Below, one piece after another: positions 1-9,399 of a stretch of DNA of 64,000 bases. Under the pieces are notes generated by a model. It was not told the origin of the DNA and made no database searches. It saw only the letters and a list, made by a program, of their open reading frames with translations. This DNA comes from Halorussus caseinilyticus (GTDB taxonomy: Archaea > Halobacteriota > Halobacteria > Halobacteriales > Haladaptataceae): positions 2,480,001-2,544,000 of the forward strand of contig NZ_CP119809.1 of assembly GCF_029338395.1 (NCBI RefSeq), given 5' to 3'. The position numbers and the translations under genes were made by a program. The stretch's first letter is position 1. Each line of letters opens with the position of its first letter.

Positions 1-1
1 G

Positions 2-793
2 GCGTGTCTCGACCACGAACGCGAGCAAATCGAGGCGGGCGAGGCCGACGGGAAGTCCGGACTCATCAAAATCTACACCTCCGGGTCGTTCTTGGACGAG
101 CGAGAGGTCGGCGCGGAGACCCGCCGAGCAATCGCCGAGACGTTCGCCGACCGCGAGCGCATCGTAGTCGAGAGCCTGCCGGACTTCGTGGACCGCCCGA
201 AAATCGAGGACTTCACCGAGCAGGGACTCGAAACCGACGTGGCAATCGGTCTCGAAACCGCGACCGACCGGGTGCGCCACGACTGCGTGAACAAGTACTT
301 CGACTTCGAGGACTACGTGGCGGCGAGCGAACAGGCCGAGCAAGCGGGCGCGGGCATCAAGGCTTACCTGCTGATGAAGCCGCCGTTCCTCTCCGAGTCG
401 GAAGCCGTAGAGGACATGAAGTCGTCTGTCCGGCGGTGCGCCGAGTACGCCCACACCGTCTCGATGAACCCCACCAACGTCCAGCGCTACACCATGGTAG
501 ACCAACTCTACTTCCGGGACGGCTACCGCCCGCCGTGGCTCTGGTCGGTCGCCGAGGTACTGGAATCGACCGCCGACGCCGACGCCATCGTGGTCTCGGA
601 CCCGGTGGGACACGGGTCGGACCGCGGCCCGCACAACTGCGGCGAGTGCGACGACCGAGTACAGAAGGCCATCAAGGACTTCGACCTGCGCCAAGACCCC
701 TCCGTCTTCGGGGAAGTAACCTGTGAGTGCGAGGCGACGTGGGAAGCGGTCGTCGAGCGCGAGAAGAGTTTCAGTCTGCCGCTGGCCCGATAA
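2..793 (+). CDS. raSEA: Archaeosine biosynthesis radical SAM protein RaSEA, C-terminal part
   Basis: The frame is open from the window edge, so the N-terminus and the radical SAM cysteine cluster lie upstream. What is visible (a KIYTSGSFLDEREV stretch, then GLETATDRVRHDCVNK, LLMKPPFLSE, MNPTNVQRYT and a CGECDDRVQKAIKDF cysteine pair) matches the family once called COG1244. RaSEA is known as the radical SAM partner of ArcS that turns preQ0-lysine at tRNA position 15 into archaeosine. The C-terminal cysteines (CGEC and CEC) may bind metal; that is inference. It is followed by about 290 bp without a clear gene. Confidence 0.85.
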   Translation, partial: ACLDHEREQIEAGEADGKSGLIKIYTSGSFLDEREVGAETRRAIAETFADRERIVVESLPDFVDRPKIEDFTEQGLETDVAIGLETATDRVRHDCVNKYFDFEDYVAASEQAEQAGAGIKAYLLMKPPFLSESEAVEDMKSSVRRCAEYAHTVSMNPTNVQRYTMVDQLYFRDGYRPPWLWSVAEVLESTADADAIVVSDPVGHGSDRGPHNCGECDDRVQKAIKDFDLRQDPSVFGEVTCECEATWEAVVEREKSFSLPLAR

Positions 794-1086
794 CTCGGTC
801 GTCGCTCCCGTCTCGACTCGTTCTGTCCTCCGGTTCCGAACTGTCGAGTCTGTTTGCGGGGGTAACGCCGCGACTGTTTCGAGGTAAGTGGGTCGGTTTC
901 AACAGTAAGCAGTCCGAAACTCGGTTCAACGCGGCGTTCACGGGTCTAAGGCCCGCCTACGCCTCTGATACTCACCGGATAACAAAGTTCTCGGTCGGCG
1001 TCGGACTCTACCGGGGGGCACGCCGAGGGCGACGGTCGGCGACTGGGGGAGTTCGCCGGTCGTCGCCGACCCGGTGTGTCGGACAC

Positions 1087-1212
1087 ATGTCCGAGGGATG
1101 GGGCGACTACGAAACTATCTTCTGCTCGAACGGGTGGATAGAGATTCGCAACAGCGACGAGACCGACGACCAGTGGATAGCGAGCGACACGCCCGTCTCG
1201 ATAGACCGATGA
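1087..1212 (+). CDS. Small acidic protein of unknown function (41 aa)
   Basis: ATG-started 41-residue frame, acidic and Trp-rich (SEGWGDYETI, WIEIRN, QWIASDTPVSIDR). It looks like one of the tiny haloarchaeal soluble proteins of DUF7331 type, but I cannot assign a family. Its TGA stop overlaps the ATG of the next small gene (ATGA), which suggests translational coupling and supports both being real. No signal peptide or membrane segment is visible. Confidence 0.5.
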   Translation: MSEGWGDYETIFCSNGWIEIRNSDETDDQWIASDTPVSIDR

Positions 1213-1334
1213 CGGTTCCCGCAGGCCCGCTCTCTGCGTGGTCACTGCTGGCGGTAGTCGGCTGGCTGGTCGTCGTGGTACTCGTCTGGTTGCTGTTCGT
1301 CGCCTACGGTCGGGACCGGAAGTCCCGGTCCTGA
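1209..1334 (+). CDS. Single-pass membrane microprotein (41 aa)
   Basis: Overlaps the preceding gene by four bases. The protein is one hydrophobic helix (about residues 10-33, LLAVVGWLVVVVLVWLLFVAYG) followed by a basic RDRKSRS tail, as expected of a small inner-membrane protein with a cytoplasmic C-terminus. It ends one base before the convergent purQ stop codon. Function unknown; the coupling with the 41-residue soluble protein suggests the two act together. Confidence 0.5.
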   Translation: MTVPAGPLSAWSLLAVVGWLVVVVLVWLLFVAYGRDRKSRS

Positions 1335-1335
1335 C

Positions 1336-2013
1336 CTACGCCTCGAACCCGCGCAGGATGCCCTGCCCGTCGGTACCGCCGACATCCGGGAGCGAGATGC
1401 GCTCCGGGTGGGGCATCAGCACCGCGACGTTCTCGGACTCGCCGAGGACGCCCGCGACGTTTTCTTTCGAACCGTTGGGGTTCGCCTCGTCAGTGACGTT
1501 GCCGTCCTCGTCGCAGTACCGGAAGAGGACGCGGTTCTCGTCGTTCAGGTCCGCGAGGTGGTCGTCGGTCACTTCGAACCGGCCTTCGCCGTGTGCGATG
1601 GGCAACTCCACGACTTCGCCCTCGTCGTAGCGGGCGGTCCACGGCGTGTCGGCGTTCTCGACTCGGACGCGGACGTGTTCGCACTGGAAGCGCGCGGAGG
1701 CGTTAGTGGTGAACGCGCCGGGGGTGAGTCGGGACTCCGACCCGATTTGCGCGCCGTTGCAGACGCCGAGGACCGGCGTTCCGGACGCGGCGGCGTCCCG
1801 GATTTCGGCCATGATGGGGCTGTTGGCGGCGATGGCCCCCGCCCGGAGGTAGTCGCCGTAGGAGAACCCGCCGGGGAGCATGATGCCGGTGGCGTCCTCG
1901 GGGAGTCCGTCCTCGTGCCAGACGAGTTCGGCGTCGATGTCGAGGTGCGAGAGCGCGCGGCGGGCGTCCCGGTCGCAGTTGCTTCCGCCGAACTGGATGA
2001 TTGCGACCGTCAT
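1336..2013 (-). CDS. purQ: Phosphoribosylformylglycinamidine synthase subunit PurQ
   Basis: 225 aa class I glutamine amidotransferase subunit of FGAM synthase; it makes ammonia from glutamine for PurL in the fourth step of purine synthesis. Visible are the N-terminal VAIIQFGGSNCDRD, the PGGFSYGDYLRAGA oxyanion region, the nucleophile Cys85 in GVCNGAQ and the catalytic His/Glu pair in MPHPER near the C-terminus. The start is the ATG that overlaps the purS stop by four bases (ATGA), so the pair is surely co-translated. Confidence 0.96.
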   Translation of the reverse strand: MTVAIIQFGGSNCDRDARRALSHLDIDAELVWHEDGLPEDATGIMLPGGFSYGDYLRAGAIAANSPIMAEIRDAAASGTPVLGVCNGAQIGSESRLTPGAFTTNASARFQCEHVRVRVENADTPWTARYDEGEVVELPIAHGEGRFEVTDDHLADLNDENRVLFRYCDEDGNVTDEANPNGSKENVAGVLGESENVAVLMPHPERISLPDVGGTDGQGILRGFEA

Positions 2014-2261
2014 CGCTCTCGGACTTCGACCTCGTAGTCGTGGATGGTCGGGTTCGCCAGCAGACGCTCGGCCATCTCCTCGGCGCGTTCGGCGGCCGAA
2101 TCCGCGGTTTCGGCGTCGAGGTCGAGTTCGAACCGGTCGGCCGACCGGAGGTTCTCCAACTCGAAGCCGAGTCGCTCCAGCGCCTGCTTGGTCGTCTCGG
2201 CCTCGGGGTCCAAGACGCCCTGCTTCAGGCGGACCGTGACCGTGGCGGTGTAGGCAGTCAT
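2010..2261 (-). CDS. purS: Phosphoribosylformylglycinamidine synthase subunit PurS
   Basis: 83 aa, the usual PurS length. The protein starts TAYTATVTVRLKQGVLDPEAET and ends in a short beta-alpha-beta fold typical of the small structural subunit that bridges PurL and PurQ. It is the first gene of a purS-purQ operon and overlaps purQ by four bases. Divergent from purU, with 154 bp between the starts. Confidence 0.95.
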   Translation of the reverse strand: MTAYTATVTVRLKQGVLDPEAETTKQALERLGFELENLRSADRFELDLDAETADSAAERAEEMAERLLANPTIHDYEVEVRER

Positions 2262-2415
2262 CGGGTAAAGGTGGTCGTCCATGCTCAAAAGCCCTTTCGG
2301 AATCTCTGTTCGTTCCAAGAACGTGCATACAACCGGGAATCTTGCACCGAAGCGTTGCCTTTTACCTTCGAGCGCCCTCAACATCGTCAACTATGTCCTC
2401 CGAGCAGGTGAGACG

Positions 2416-3381
2416 ATGAGCCAGCGCGAACTGACCGAGATTACCGTCATCGGCGACGACGACACCGGACTCGTCGCACGGGTCACGAGCCTGCTGTTCG
2501 AGCGCGGAATCAACATCGAGGACTTGGACCAAGCGGTCCGCGACGACCTCTTCCGGATGACGATGCACGTCGATACCGCCGGGATGGAGACCACCGAGTC
2601 CGACCTCCGGACGGAGTTACAGAAACTCGGCGAGGACCTCGGCGTGGACGTGCGGGTCAGGTTCCCGGACGACCGGGAGACCCGCCGCATCGCGGTGCTG
2701 GTCACCAAGGAGTCCCACTGCCTCGAACGACTCTGCGAGGCCGCGGCCGAGGGCGAACTCGACGCCGAACTCTCCGTCGTCGTCGGCAACCATCCGGACC
2801 TCCAACCGATTGCGACCGAGTACGGCATCCCCTTCCACGACATCGGCGACGCCGAGGGCAACCCCGACGAGGACGAACTCCTCGACTTGCTCGCGGAGTA
2901 CGACACCGACCTCGTGGTGCTGGCGCGGTACATGCGCATCCTCGGGCCGAACGTGGTCTTCCGCTACGAGGGCCGCATCATCAACGTCCACCCGAGTCTG
3001 CTCCCGGCGTTCCCCGGCGCGAAGGCCTACCGGCAGGCCAAGGAAGCGGGCGTCCGCATCGCGGGCGTGACCGCCCACTACGTCACGACCGACCTCGACC
3101 AAGGTCCCATCGTGGCCCAGCGAGCGTTCAACGTCCCGGACGGCGCGCCGGTCGAGACGCTCAAAGAGCGGGGCCAACCCCTCGAAGCAGAGGTCCTGCT
3201 GGAGGCGGTGCGTCTCCACCTGACCGGCGACGTGACCATCCACCGCGGCCGGACCGAACTCCGCGAGAACGCCGACGAGAGCGAGACGTACCAACTCGGC
3301 ATGGGTCCGGCGCTGGACCGAGCGACCCCCGACGAACCGACCGACGGGTCCGTCGTCGCACCGCTCGACGCCGACGACTGA
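2416..3381 (+). CDS. purU: Formyltetrahydrofolate deformylase PurU
   Basis: 321 aa. An ACT regulatory domain (about residues 8-85, TEITVIGDDDTGLVARVTSLLFERGINIEDLDQ) is followed by a formyltransferase-fold hydrolase domain (about 95-290) with VVVGNHPDLQ, DLVVLARYMRILGP and the catalytic INVHPSLLPAFPGAKAY motif. It releases formate from 10-formyl-THF, which formate-dependent purine enzymes can reuse. It sits among purS, purQ and purC. The first good ATG after a C/T-rich leader was chosen; the longer frame upstream has no family similarity. Confidence 0.94.
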   Translation: MSQRELTEITVIGDDDTGLVARVTSLLFERGINIEDLDQAVRDDLFRMTMHVDTAGMETTESDLRTELQKLGEDLGVDVRVRFPDDRETRRIAVLVTKESHCLERLCEAAAEGELDAELSVVVGNHPDLQPIATEYGIPFHDIGDAEGNPDEDELLDLLAEYDTDLVVLARYMRILGPNVVFRYEGRIINVHPSLLPAFPGAKAYRQAKEAGVRIAGVTAHYVTTDLDQGPIVAQRAFNVPDGAPVETLKERGQPLEAEVLLEAVRLHLTGDVTIHRGRTELRENADESETYQLGMGPALDRATPDEPTDGSVVAPLDADD

Positions 3382-3553
3382 CGAGGGTCGAAAGAAACTT
3401 TTAGCCGTTCCTTAGCAATAATATCGTTTGTTTAGGAACTGTATCGGTTGCTTTCGGTCGGAGAACCTGCGAGACGGACCGACCGAGCAGTCGAAACGGA
3501 GAGTAGTTCAGCGGACGAAACTTTCATTGGAAACGAGGTGTGCGCTCGCCCGC

Positions 3554-3577
3554 GAGACGCCGACGAGTCGGCGTCTC
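3554..3577. terminator. Perfect 11-bp hairpin at the 3' end of purC
   Basis: GAGACGCCGAC at 3554-3564 is the exact reverse complement of 3567-3577, with a 2-nt spacer. It overlaps the purC stop codon. It could serve as a 3' end or stability hairpin for purC and possibly for the convergent purU. No clear T-run follows on the purC strand. Confidence 0.45.
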
Positions 3578-4610
3578 AGAGGTTCCGAACCGCGGCCACC
3601 GCGTCCTCCAGCGAGGGCGCGTCGAACAACTCGCGGGCGACGTAGGCGTTCGCGCCCGCGGTGTAGAGGTCCCGAGCGGCCTCGACGACGCCCGCGTCGA
3701 GCGGTTCGGGCGACCGCTCGCACAGCGACTTCCAGTCGGCGACGCCCTCCGCCTTGGCCTCGGCCTTCGCCGCTTCGACGGCCTCTATCCACTCGGGTTG
3801 GGTGTGCTTGTGGTACTGGCGGACGAACTCCTTGCTGACCTGCTGGCCGTGGAAGGTAAAGCGGTTCTCGTCGAAGGTTCCCACCACGTCGCCGACCCGA
3901 ATCTCGCCGTCGAAGTAGAGACACTCGATTTTGCCGTCCTCGTGAACCAACTCGGCTTCGGCGGCCCGTTCGGTCACGACGCGGTTGACCTCGCGGGCGA
4001 CCTCCTCCAGTTTCTCGATGTCGGCCAGTCCCGCGATGCGGTCGGCCTCCGCCCGCGAGAGGTAGCGGTCGCCCTCCTCGTACTTGGTCGAGAACTCCAC
4101 GATGGGTCGCTCCAGTTGGACGACGCCCTCGGGCCACTCCGTGAAGTCGAGTCCGTGGTCGGCGGGACTCGTGCGCCGCCGGAGACTCGACCCGACGGGG
4201 ACGCTGTTGCGGAAGACGACTTCGAGCGGAATCAGGTAGTTGTCGCCCGCCGCGGCGTGGTAGGCGTCGTAGTCGTAGTCGCGGCCCTCGTGGGGCAGGT
4301 CGGGCACTTGGGTCAACTCGATTGCCATCTCGGTCGGCGCGTCGTCGGTCTCCGCGAGCGAGACGACCTCGCCGCCGTCGGGGTCCACCACGCCCCGGTA
4401 GTGGGTCGGGACGCCCTCGTCTTCGAGCAACTCGAAGTTGCACGCGCCCATCGAGCAGAGACTCGCGCCCTTGTCGGGAATCTCGTCGGGCATCTTGCCC
4501 CAGTCGAACACCGAGTAGTCGTCGGTGAAGACGAACGTCCCGCGGCCGAGGGTGTTGGCGCTCGGTTCGCGTTCGACGCGGAACTCCTTGACGCTCGTCA
4601 ACGCAACCAC
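3576..4610 (-). CDS. purC: Phosphoribosylaminoimidazole-succinocarboxamide synthase PurC
   Basis: 344 aa SAICAR synthetase of the long haloarchaeal type. The N-terminal [44 protein letters not shown] is typical, with the substrate loop [14 protein letters not shown] and the C-terminal region [14 protein letters not shown]. It ligates aspartate to CAIR using ATP. The frame can begin at a GTG (4610); a TTG three codons later (TSVKEF) would fit homologues just as well. Convergent with purU. Confidence 0.95.
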   Translation of the reverse strand: MVALTSVKEFRVEREPSANTLGRGTFVFTDDYSVFDWGKMPDEIPDKGASLCSMGACNFELLEDEGVPTHYRGVVDPDGGEVVSLAETDDAPTEMAIELTQVPDLPHEGRDYDYDAYHAAAGDNYLIPLEVVFRNSVPVGSSLRRRTSPADHGLDFTEWPEGVVQLERPIVEFSTKYEEGDRYLSRAEADRIAGLADIEKLEEVAREVNRVVTERAAEAELVHEDGKIECLYFDGEIRVGDVVGTFDENRFTFHGQQVSKEFVRQYHKHTQPEWIEAVEAAKAEAKAEGVADWKSLCERSPEPLDAGVVEAARDLYTAGANAYVARELFDAPSLEDAVAAVRNL

Positions 4611-4794
4611 CTCGCGCGCGCCGCACGACTCGCGTTCGCCCCGCTACCGCCGGTCCCGTCGGTGTCAGCCATGTGCGAGGGGTCGCCGCCGCCGGACTAA
4701 GGCGTTTCCATTCCCGTGCGTACTTTTCGACCACGGAACGCCGAAAGTATGCAACTTCGCGCATTGAACGCCCGGAGACCCGCCGCCAGCGAAC

Positions 4795-4974
4795 GCTCGG
4801 CCGACCAACCACAACCGCGAACGCTCGGTCCGCCAACTGCCGGGAGGGATAAAGGGGCCGCCCGCTCGCGTTTACGTGGTCGTCTCCGGTGGCCCTATTC
4901 GAGCGCCGAACGAAGTGAGGCGCGAGAATATCCACCGGAGCGACCGCGAGCGGGCGGGGGCTCTCTGAGCGTTC
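4795..4974 (+). repeat. R2 structured repeat, copy 1
   Basis: Begins with the R2 head GCTCGGCCGACCAACC (4795-4810), then GGATAAAGGGGCCG (from 4847), and closes with GGGGGCT. Nested helices: GCCCGCTCGCG 4860-4870 with 4945-4955; CTCCGGTGG 4884-4892 with 4932-4940; TATTC 4896-4900 with GAATA 4926-4930; GCGCC 4903-4907 with GGCGC 4919-4923. The loop holds GAACGAAGTGAG. The other three copies keep the same pairings with different bases. It lies between purC and the cofH satellite. Confidence 0.75.
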
Positions 4975-5002
4975 TTCTTACCGGTTCCTACGGTCGGCGT
5001 CA

Positions 5003-5068
5003 CGTCTCCGTCTCCGTCTCCGTCTCCGTCTCCGTCTCCGTCTCCGTCTCCGTCTCCGTCTCCGTCTC
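5003..5068. repeat. Hexanucleotide tandem repeat (CGTCTC)11
   Basis: Eleven exact copies of a 6-bp unit without any mismatch. The array is joined by two bases to a second, different hexamer array. Both arrays keep a strict strand asymmetry, the top strand being pyrimidine-rich here. It is noncoding in my reading: no frame through it has a recognisable protein on either side. Confidence 0.97.
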
Positions 5069-5069
5069 C

Positions 5070-5352
<283 letters not shown>

Positions 5353-5399
5353 AACACGAACGCCCCACGAGACCCCGACACCCTGCCGTAACCCGTCGA

Positions 5400-5406
5400 T
5401 TTTTAC
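5400..5406 (+). promoter_or_regulatory. TATA box of cofH
   Basis: TTTTTAC lies 25-31 bp upstream of the cofH ATG, the spacing expected for a leaderless haloarchaeal transcript. Confidence 0.5.
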
Positions 5407-5430
5407 CCCTCGCACCCGTCGTGGCGGGTG

Positions 5431-6819
5431 ATGGAAGACGCGGCCCGGACGAACGTCCCGCGCGGGCGATTCGACTTCAAGTACGTGCCCGAGACCGACC
5501 AGTCGTTCGAGAACGCATTGGCGAAAGCCGACGACGGCGAGCGACTCACCGTCGCCGACGGCATCGAACTGCTGACCACAGGCACCGACCGCGAGGGAAT
5601 CGACCTCGCCCGGAAAGAGCGCGTGCTGGAGGCCGCCGACCGCCGACGCGCCGAGGTAGTCGGGGACGCCGTGACCTTCACCGCCAACCTCAACAACAAC
5701 GTCACCACCGCGTGCAACACCGGATGTCTGTTCTGTAACTTCAAGGACACCGCCCAGAACTTCGAGGCGGAAAGCGAGGAGGGTCACGCTGGCTTCACCA
5801 AGACGCCCGCCGAGTCCCGCGAGACCGTCGAAGCGGCCCGCGAGATGGGCATCTACGAGGTCACGTCGGTCAGCGGTCTCCACCCGGCGCTGGCGCTGGA
5901 CGACGAACACCTCGAAATCCTCGAATCGAGCGACCGCGGCGACCTGAACTACAAGTCCCCCGACGCCTACGAGACCGACCCCGGCACCTACGTCGAGCAA
6001 ATCGAGGCGATGAACGTCGGCGGTCTCCACCTCCACTCGATGACGCCCGAGGAGGCCTACCACGCCCGCCGGGGTACCGACTGGTCCTACGAGGAGGTCT
6101 ACGGCCGCCTCGCCGACGCCGGACTCGACAGCGTGCCCGGCACCGCGGCCGAAATCCTCGTGGACGAGGTTCGGTCGGTCATCTGCCCCGGCAAAATCGG
6201 CTCCGACGAGTGGGTCGAAGCGATGGAGGCCGCCGCCGCGGTTGGTCTCGACACGACCGCGACAATCATGTACGGCCACGTCGAGAACGAGGCCCACCGC
6301 GTGATGCACTTGAAGCGCGTCCGGGACCTACAGGACCGCACCGACAACATCACCGAGTTCGTCCCCCTCTCGTTCGTCCACGCGAACACGCCGCTGGCCG
6401 ACCGCGGAATGATAGACGCGGGGGCGAGTACTCACGAGGACGAACTCATGATAGCGGTCTCGCGCCTGTTCCTCGACAACGTGGAGAACGTCCAGTCGTC
6501 GTGGGTCAAGTACGGCGACGAGCAGGGTCTCAAGATGCTGTCGTGCGGCGCGAACGACTTCATGGGCACCATCCTCAGCGAGGAAATCACCAAGCGCGCG
6601 GGCGGCGAGTTCGGCGAGTTCAGGTCCTTTTCGGAGTACGTCGAGATGATAACCGCCATCGGCCGGACGCCCGTCGAGCGCTCGACGGACTACCGCCAGA
6701 CCCGCGAGATAGACCCCGAGAACCCGCCGTTCGGTCCGGAACTCGGCCCCGCGGCGGACGGCACGCCGCTGGTGGCAGACGCCGCCTCGGACGCTCCGGA
6801 GACGGTCGCCGACGACTGA
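5431..6819 (+). CDS. cofH: FO synthase subunit CofH (5-amino-6-(D-ribitylamino)uracil--tyrosine 4-hydroxyphenyl transferase)
   Basis: About 462 aa. A radical SAM core starts after residue 80, with the cluster cysteines C95, C99 and C102 in CNTGCLFC, followed by SGLHPALALDDEHLE, MNVGGLHLHSMTPEEAYHARRGTDWSYEE, the DSVPGTAAEIL motif and a C-terminal barrel ending. CofH joins tyrosine to the ribitylaminouracil, and CofG closes the ring to give FO, the chromophore of F420. ATG 5431 is preferred to a GTG one codon earlier. CofG lies 4 kb away on the other strand. Confidence 0.95.
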   Translation: MEDAARTNVPRGRFDFKYVPETDQSFENALAKADDGERLTVADGIELLTTGTDREGIDLARKERVLEAADRRRAEVVGDAVTFTANLNNNVTTACNTGCLFCNFKDTAQNFEAESEEGHAGFTKTPAESRETVEAAREMGIYEVTSVSGLHPALALDDEHLEILESSDRGDLNYKSPDAYETDPGTYVEQIEAMNVGGLHLHSMTPEEAYHARRGTDWSYEEVYGRLADAGLDSVPGTAAEILVDEVRSVICPGKIGSDEWVEAMEAAAAVGLDTTATIMYGHVENEAHRVMHLKRVRDLQDRTDNITEFVPLSFVHANTPLADRGMIDAGASTHEDELMIAVSRLFLDNVENVQSSWVKYGDEQGLKMLSCGANDFMGTILSEEITKRAGGEFGEFRSFSEYVEMITAIGRTPVERSTDYRQTREIDPENPPFGPELGPAADGTPLVADAASDAPETVADD

Positions 6820-6846
6820 AGGGGAGAGCAACGGGGAACACCGCAC

Positions 6847-7401
6847 ATGATGAACACCACCCACGCCGCGATGGGGGTCGCGCTGGCGGCCCCGCTCGCG
6901 GTCGTCGCGCCCGAACTCGCGCCCGCGGCGGCGCTGGCCGGGTTCGCGGGCGGGACGTTCCCCGACTTCGACCTGTTCTCGGGCCAGCACCGCCGGACGC
7001 TCCACTTTCCGGTCTACTACTCGGCCGCCGCGCTCGTTGCGAGCGCGGCGGCCCTCGCTCCGACCACGGCGACGGTCGCAGGCGCGTTCTTCCTGTGGTC
7101 GGCCGCGCTCCACTGCGTTACCGACGCGGCGGGCGGCGGTCTGGAACTCCGGCCGTGGGAACCCACCGACGACCGAGGCGTCTACGTCCATCCTGCGGGG
7201 CGGTGGATTCGACCGCGGCGGTGGATTCGCTACGACGGCGCACCCGAGGACCTCGTGCTGGCGGGCGTCTTCTCGCTTCCGGGCCTGTTTCTGTTCGACG
7301 GGGCGGTTCGGACGCTGACGGTCGTTGGTCTCGCGGTGTCGGTCGTCTACGTCGCGGTCAGAAAGCGCCTGCCCGAAGTCGAGACCCGGTTTCTGCGGTG
7401 A
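6847..7401 (+). CDS. Membrane-bound metal-dependent hydrolase-like protein (DUF457/YdjM type)
   Basis: 184 aa with an N-terminal THAAMG motif, GFAGGTFPDFDLF and HRRTLHFPVYY, all characteristic of YdjM-like membrane proteins, and LHCVTDAAGGGLELRPWEPTDDRGVYVHPAGRWI further on. Four to five hydrophobic segments are visible. The conserved His/Asp residues suggest a metal site in the membrane; the substrate is unknown. It starts 27 bp after cofH and probably shares its transcript, although no link to F420 is known. Confidence 0.75.
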   Translation: MMNTTHAAMGVALAAPLAVVAPELAPAAALAGFAGGTFPDFDLFSGQHRRTLHFPVYYSAAALVASAAALAPTTATVAGAFFLWSAALHCVTDAAGGGLELRPWEPTDDRGVYVHPAGRWIRPRRWIRYDGAPEDLVLAGVFSLPGLFLFDGAVRTLTVVGLAVSVVYVAVRKRLPEVETRFLR

Positions 7402-7470
7402 CGACCGGACCGACGCCGATTTTCTCCTTGGACGTATCATAAAAACCAACTGACAACGTATTTCATCACA

Positions 7471-7477
7471 TTTATGA
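7471..7477 (+). promoter_or_regulatory. TATA box of the signalling operon
   Basis: TTTATGA in an AT-rich stretch, 26-32 bp before the ATG of the first kinase gene; it fits a leaderless start. Confidence 0.5.
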
Positions 7478-7502
7478 TAGCGGGTGGGAATGAACCACAC
7501 AC

Positions 7503-8954
7503 ATGGACACCTCGATTAAGGTGTTGGTCGTAGACGACAGCAATTTCTACGCACAACTCGTCGCCGACACGCTCGCAACCGACTACGACATGGAGACGTT
7601 TACCGGGAACGACGCCCGCGAGGGACTCTATAACCTCGAAACGTCGGAAGTGGACTGCGTTGTGACCGACTACCAGATGCCGGAGTTAGACGGCATCGAG
7701 TTCCTCGAAGCGGCCCGCGAACGCGGTTTCGAACAGCCGTTCATCCTGCTGACGGGGACCGGGAGCGAGGCGGTAGCCAGCGAAGCAGTCGCCGCCGGAG
7801 TCACCCACTACTTCCAGAAACAGGAGGGCGAACAGCAGTTCGAGAAACTGGCGAACCAAATCGACAACGCCGTCGAACAGCACCGAACCGAACGGAAGTA
7901 CGAACTGCTGGTAGACAACTCGCCCGACCTCATCGCACAAGTCAACGCCGAGGGCGAGTTCGTGATGACCAACGAGTCGATGGCCGACTCGTTCGGCGTG
8001 TCCACCGACATGCTGACGGGCAAGTCGCTTTTCGACGTGGTGCCCGACGACATCGCCGAACACCGACTCGAAGTCGGCCGGGAAGTCATCGAAACCGGCG
8101 AGACCAGACGCTTCGAGGACGGTTATCAGGGCGAGTACTTCCACAACGTCTTCGTGCCGGTGGACCTGCCGGGCGAGCGCGAGACGTTTCAAGTCATCGC
8201 CCGCGACATCACCGGACGGAAGGAGGCTGAGATAGAACTCAAAGAGACCGTCGAGAAACTCGAAGAGTCCAACGCCCAGTTGGAGCAGTTCGCCTACGTG
8301 ACCTCCCACGACTTGCAGGAACCGCTTCGGATGGTTTCGAGTTACATGCAACTACTCGAACGACAGTACAAGGACGACTTGGACGAGAACGCACAGGAGT
8401 TCATCGAGTACGCGGTGGACGGTGCGAACCGCATGAAGGAGATGATAAACGACCTGCTCCAGTACTCGCGGGTCGATAGCCGCGGCGGGGACTTCGAACC
8501 CACCGACTTCGAGAACGTTCTCGAACAGGCCCGCGACAACCTCCGGGTGGCTATCGCCGAGAGCGACGCCGAACTCACCCACGACCCGCTCCCGACAGTC
8601 GTCTGCGACGAGAGCCAGATGGTGATGCTCCTCCAGAACCTCGTGAGCAACGCCATCAAGTACTGCGACGAGGGACCGCCGCGGATTCACGTCGCCGCCG
8701 AGCGAGACGGCGACGAGGTGGTCTTCTCGGTCAGCGACAACGGCATCGGGATTCCCGAAGACGAACGCGACGAGGTGTTCCGCATCTTCAGCAGACTCCA
8801 CGGCAAAGACGAGTACTCGGGCACCGGCATCGGGCTGGCGATGTGTCAGAAGATTCTGGACCGCCACGACGGGAGTATCCGGGTCGAGTCGGAGGTCGGC
8901 GAGGGTTCGACGTTCTACTTCACCATCCCTACGGGAGGTGGCAACGATGAGTGA
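7503..8954 (+). CDS. Hybrid receiver-PAS-histidine kinase
   Basis: 483 aa, soluble. Receiver domain (1-120) with the acidic pair D11/D12, phospho-acceptor D56 (VVTDYQMP) and K106; PAS domain (about 135-240, ending DITGRKEAE); short coiled coil; phytochrome-type dimerisation box with H269 in SHDLQEPLR; HATPase domain (about 365-480) with N383 (SNAIKY), DNGIGIP and GTGIGLAM. It likely senses a cytoplasmic signal through PAS and exchanges phosphate with its own or the neighbouring receivers. First gene of a three-gene operon; its end overlaps the next ATG by eight bases. Confidence 0.92.
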   Translation: MDTSIKVLVVDDSNFYAQLVADTLATDYDMETFTGNDAREGLYNLETSEVDCVVTDYQMPELDGIEFLEAARERGFEQPFILLTGTGSEAVASEAVAAGVTHYFQKQEGEQQFEKLANQIDNAVEQHRTERKYELLVDNSPDLIAQVNAEGEFVMTNESMADSFGVSTDMLTGKSLFDVVPDDIAEHRLEVGREVIETGETRRFEDGYQGEYFHNVFVPVDLPGERETFQVIARDITGRKEAEIELKETVEKLEESNAQLEQFAYVTSHDLQEPLRMVSSYMQLLERQYKDDLDENAQEFIEYAVDGANRMKEMINDLLQYSRVDSRGGDFEPTDFENVLEQARDNLRVAIAESDAELTHDPLPTVVCDESQMVMLLQNLVSNAIKYCDEGPPRIHVAAERDGDEVVFSVSDNGIGIPEDERDEVFRIFSRLHGKDEYSGTGIGLAMCQKILDRHDGSIRVESEVGEGSTFYFTIPTGGGNDE

Positions 8955-9399
8955 CCGACTCGCGGGCGAACCAATCGAGATTCTGCTGGTCGAGGACAAC
9001 CCCGGCGACGTTCGCCTGACCGAGGAAGCCCTCGAACAGGGCGACGTGCTGAACAACCTCCACGTCGTCGGCGACGGCGTGGAGGCGATGAAGTTCCTCT
9101 ACTGCGAAGGCGAGTACGAGGACACCCCTCAACCCGACCTGATTCTGCTCGACCTCAACCTGCCTCGGAAGGACGGCAAAGAGGTGTTGAAGGAGATAGA
9201 CGAGGACCGCGAACTCCGGCGCATCCCGGTAGTCGTGCTGACGAGTTCGGAGGCCGAGGAGGACATCGCCAAGAGCTACGAGTTACACGCCAACGCCTAC
9301 ATCACGAAACCGGTGGACATCGACCAGTTCATCGACGTGGCACAGAATTTAGAGGAGTTTTGGCTGTCCATCGTCAAACTTCCGCCGAACGATGAGTGA
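8947..9399 (+). CDS. Single-domain response regulator (Rcp1-like)
   Basis: 150 aa, a lone receiver domain: LLVEDNPGD with the acidic pocket, D69 in [11 protein letters not shown], Thr in VLTSS and Lys in YITKPVD. There is no output domain, so it acts as a phosphate shuttle or by binding partners. This Rcp1-like subtype commonly partners phytochrome-type kinases, which suits the SHDLQEPLR kinase just upstream. ATG 8947 lies within the end of the kinase gene, and its own end overlaps the next gene in the same way. Confidence 0.92.
   Translation: MSDRLAGEPIEILLVEDNPGDVRLTEEALEQGDVLNNLHVVGDGVEAMKFLYCEGEYEDTPQPDLILLDLNLPRKDGKEVLKEIDEDRELRRIPVVVLTSSEAEEDIAKSYELHANAYITKPVDIDQFIDVAQNLEEFWLSIVKLPPNDE

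Noticed and set aside
4611-4672. N-terminal extension of PurC from an ATG at 4672
   Set aside because: The frame from that ATG is out of phase with purC and stops after about 24 codons.
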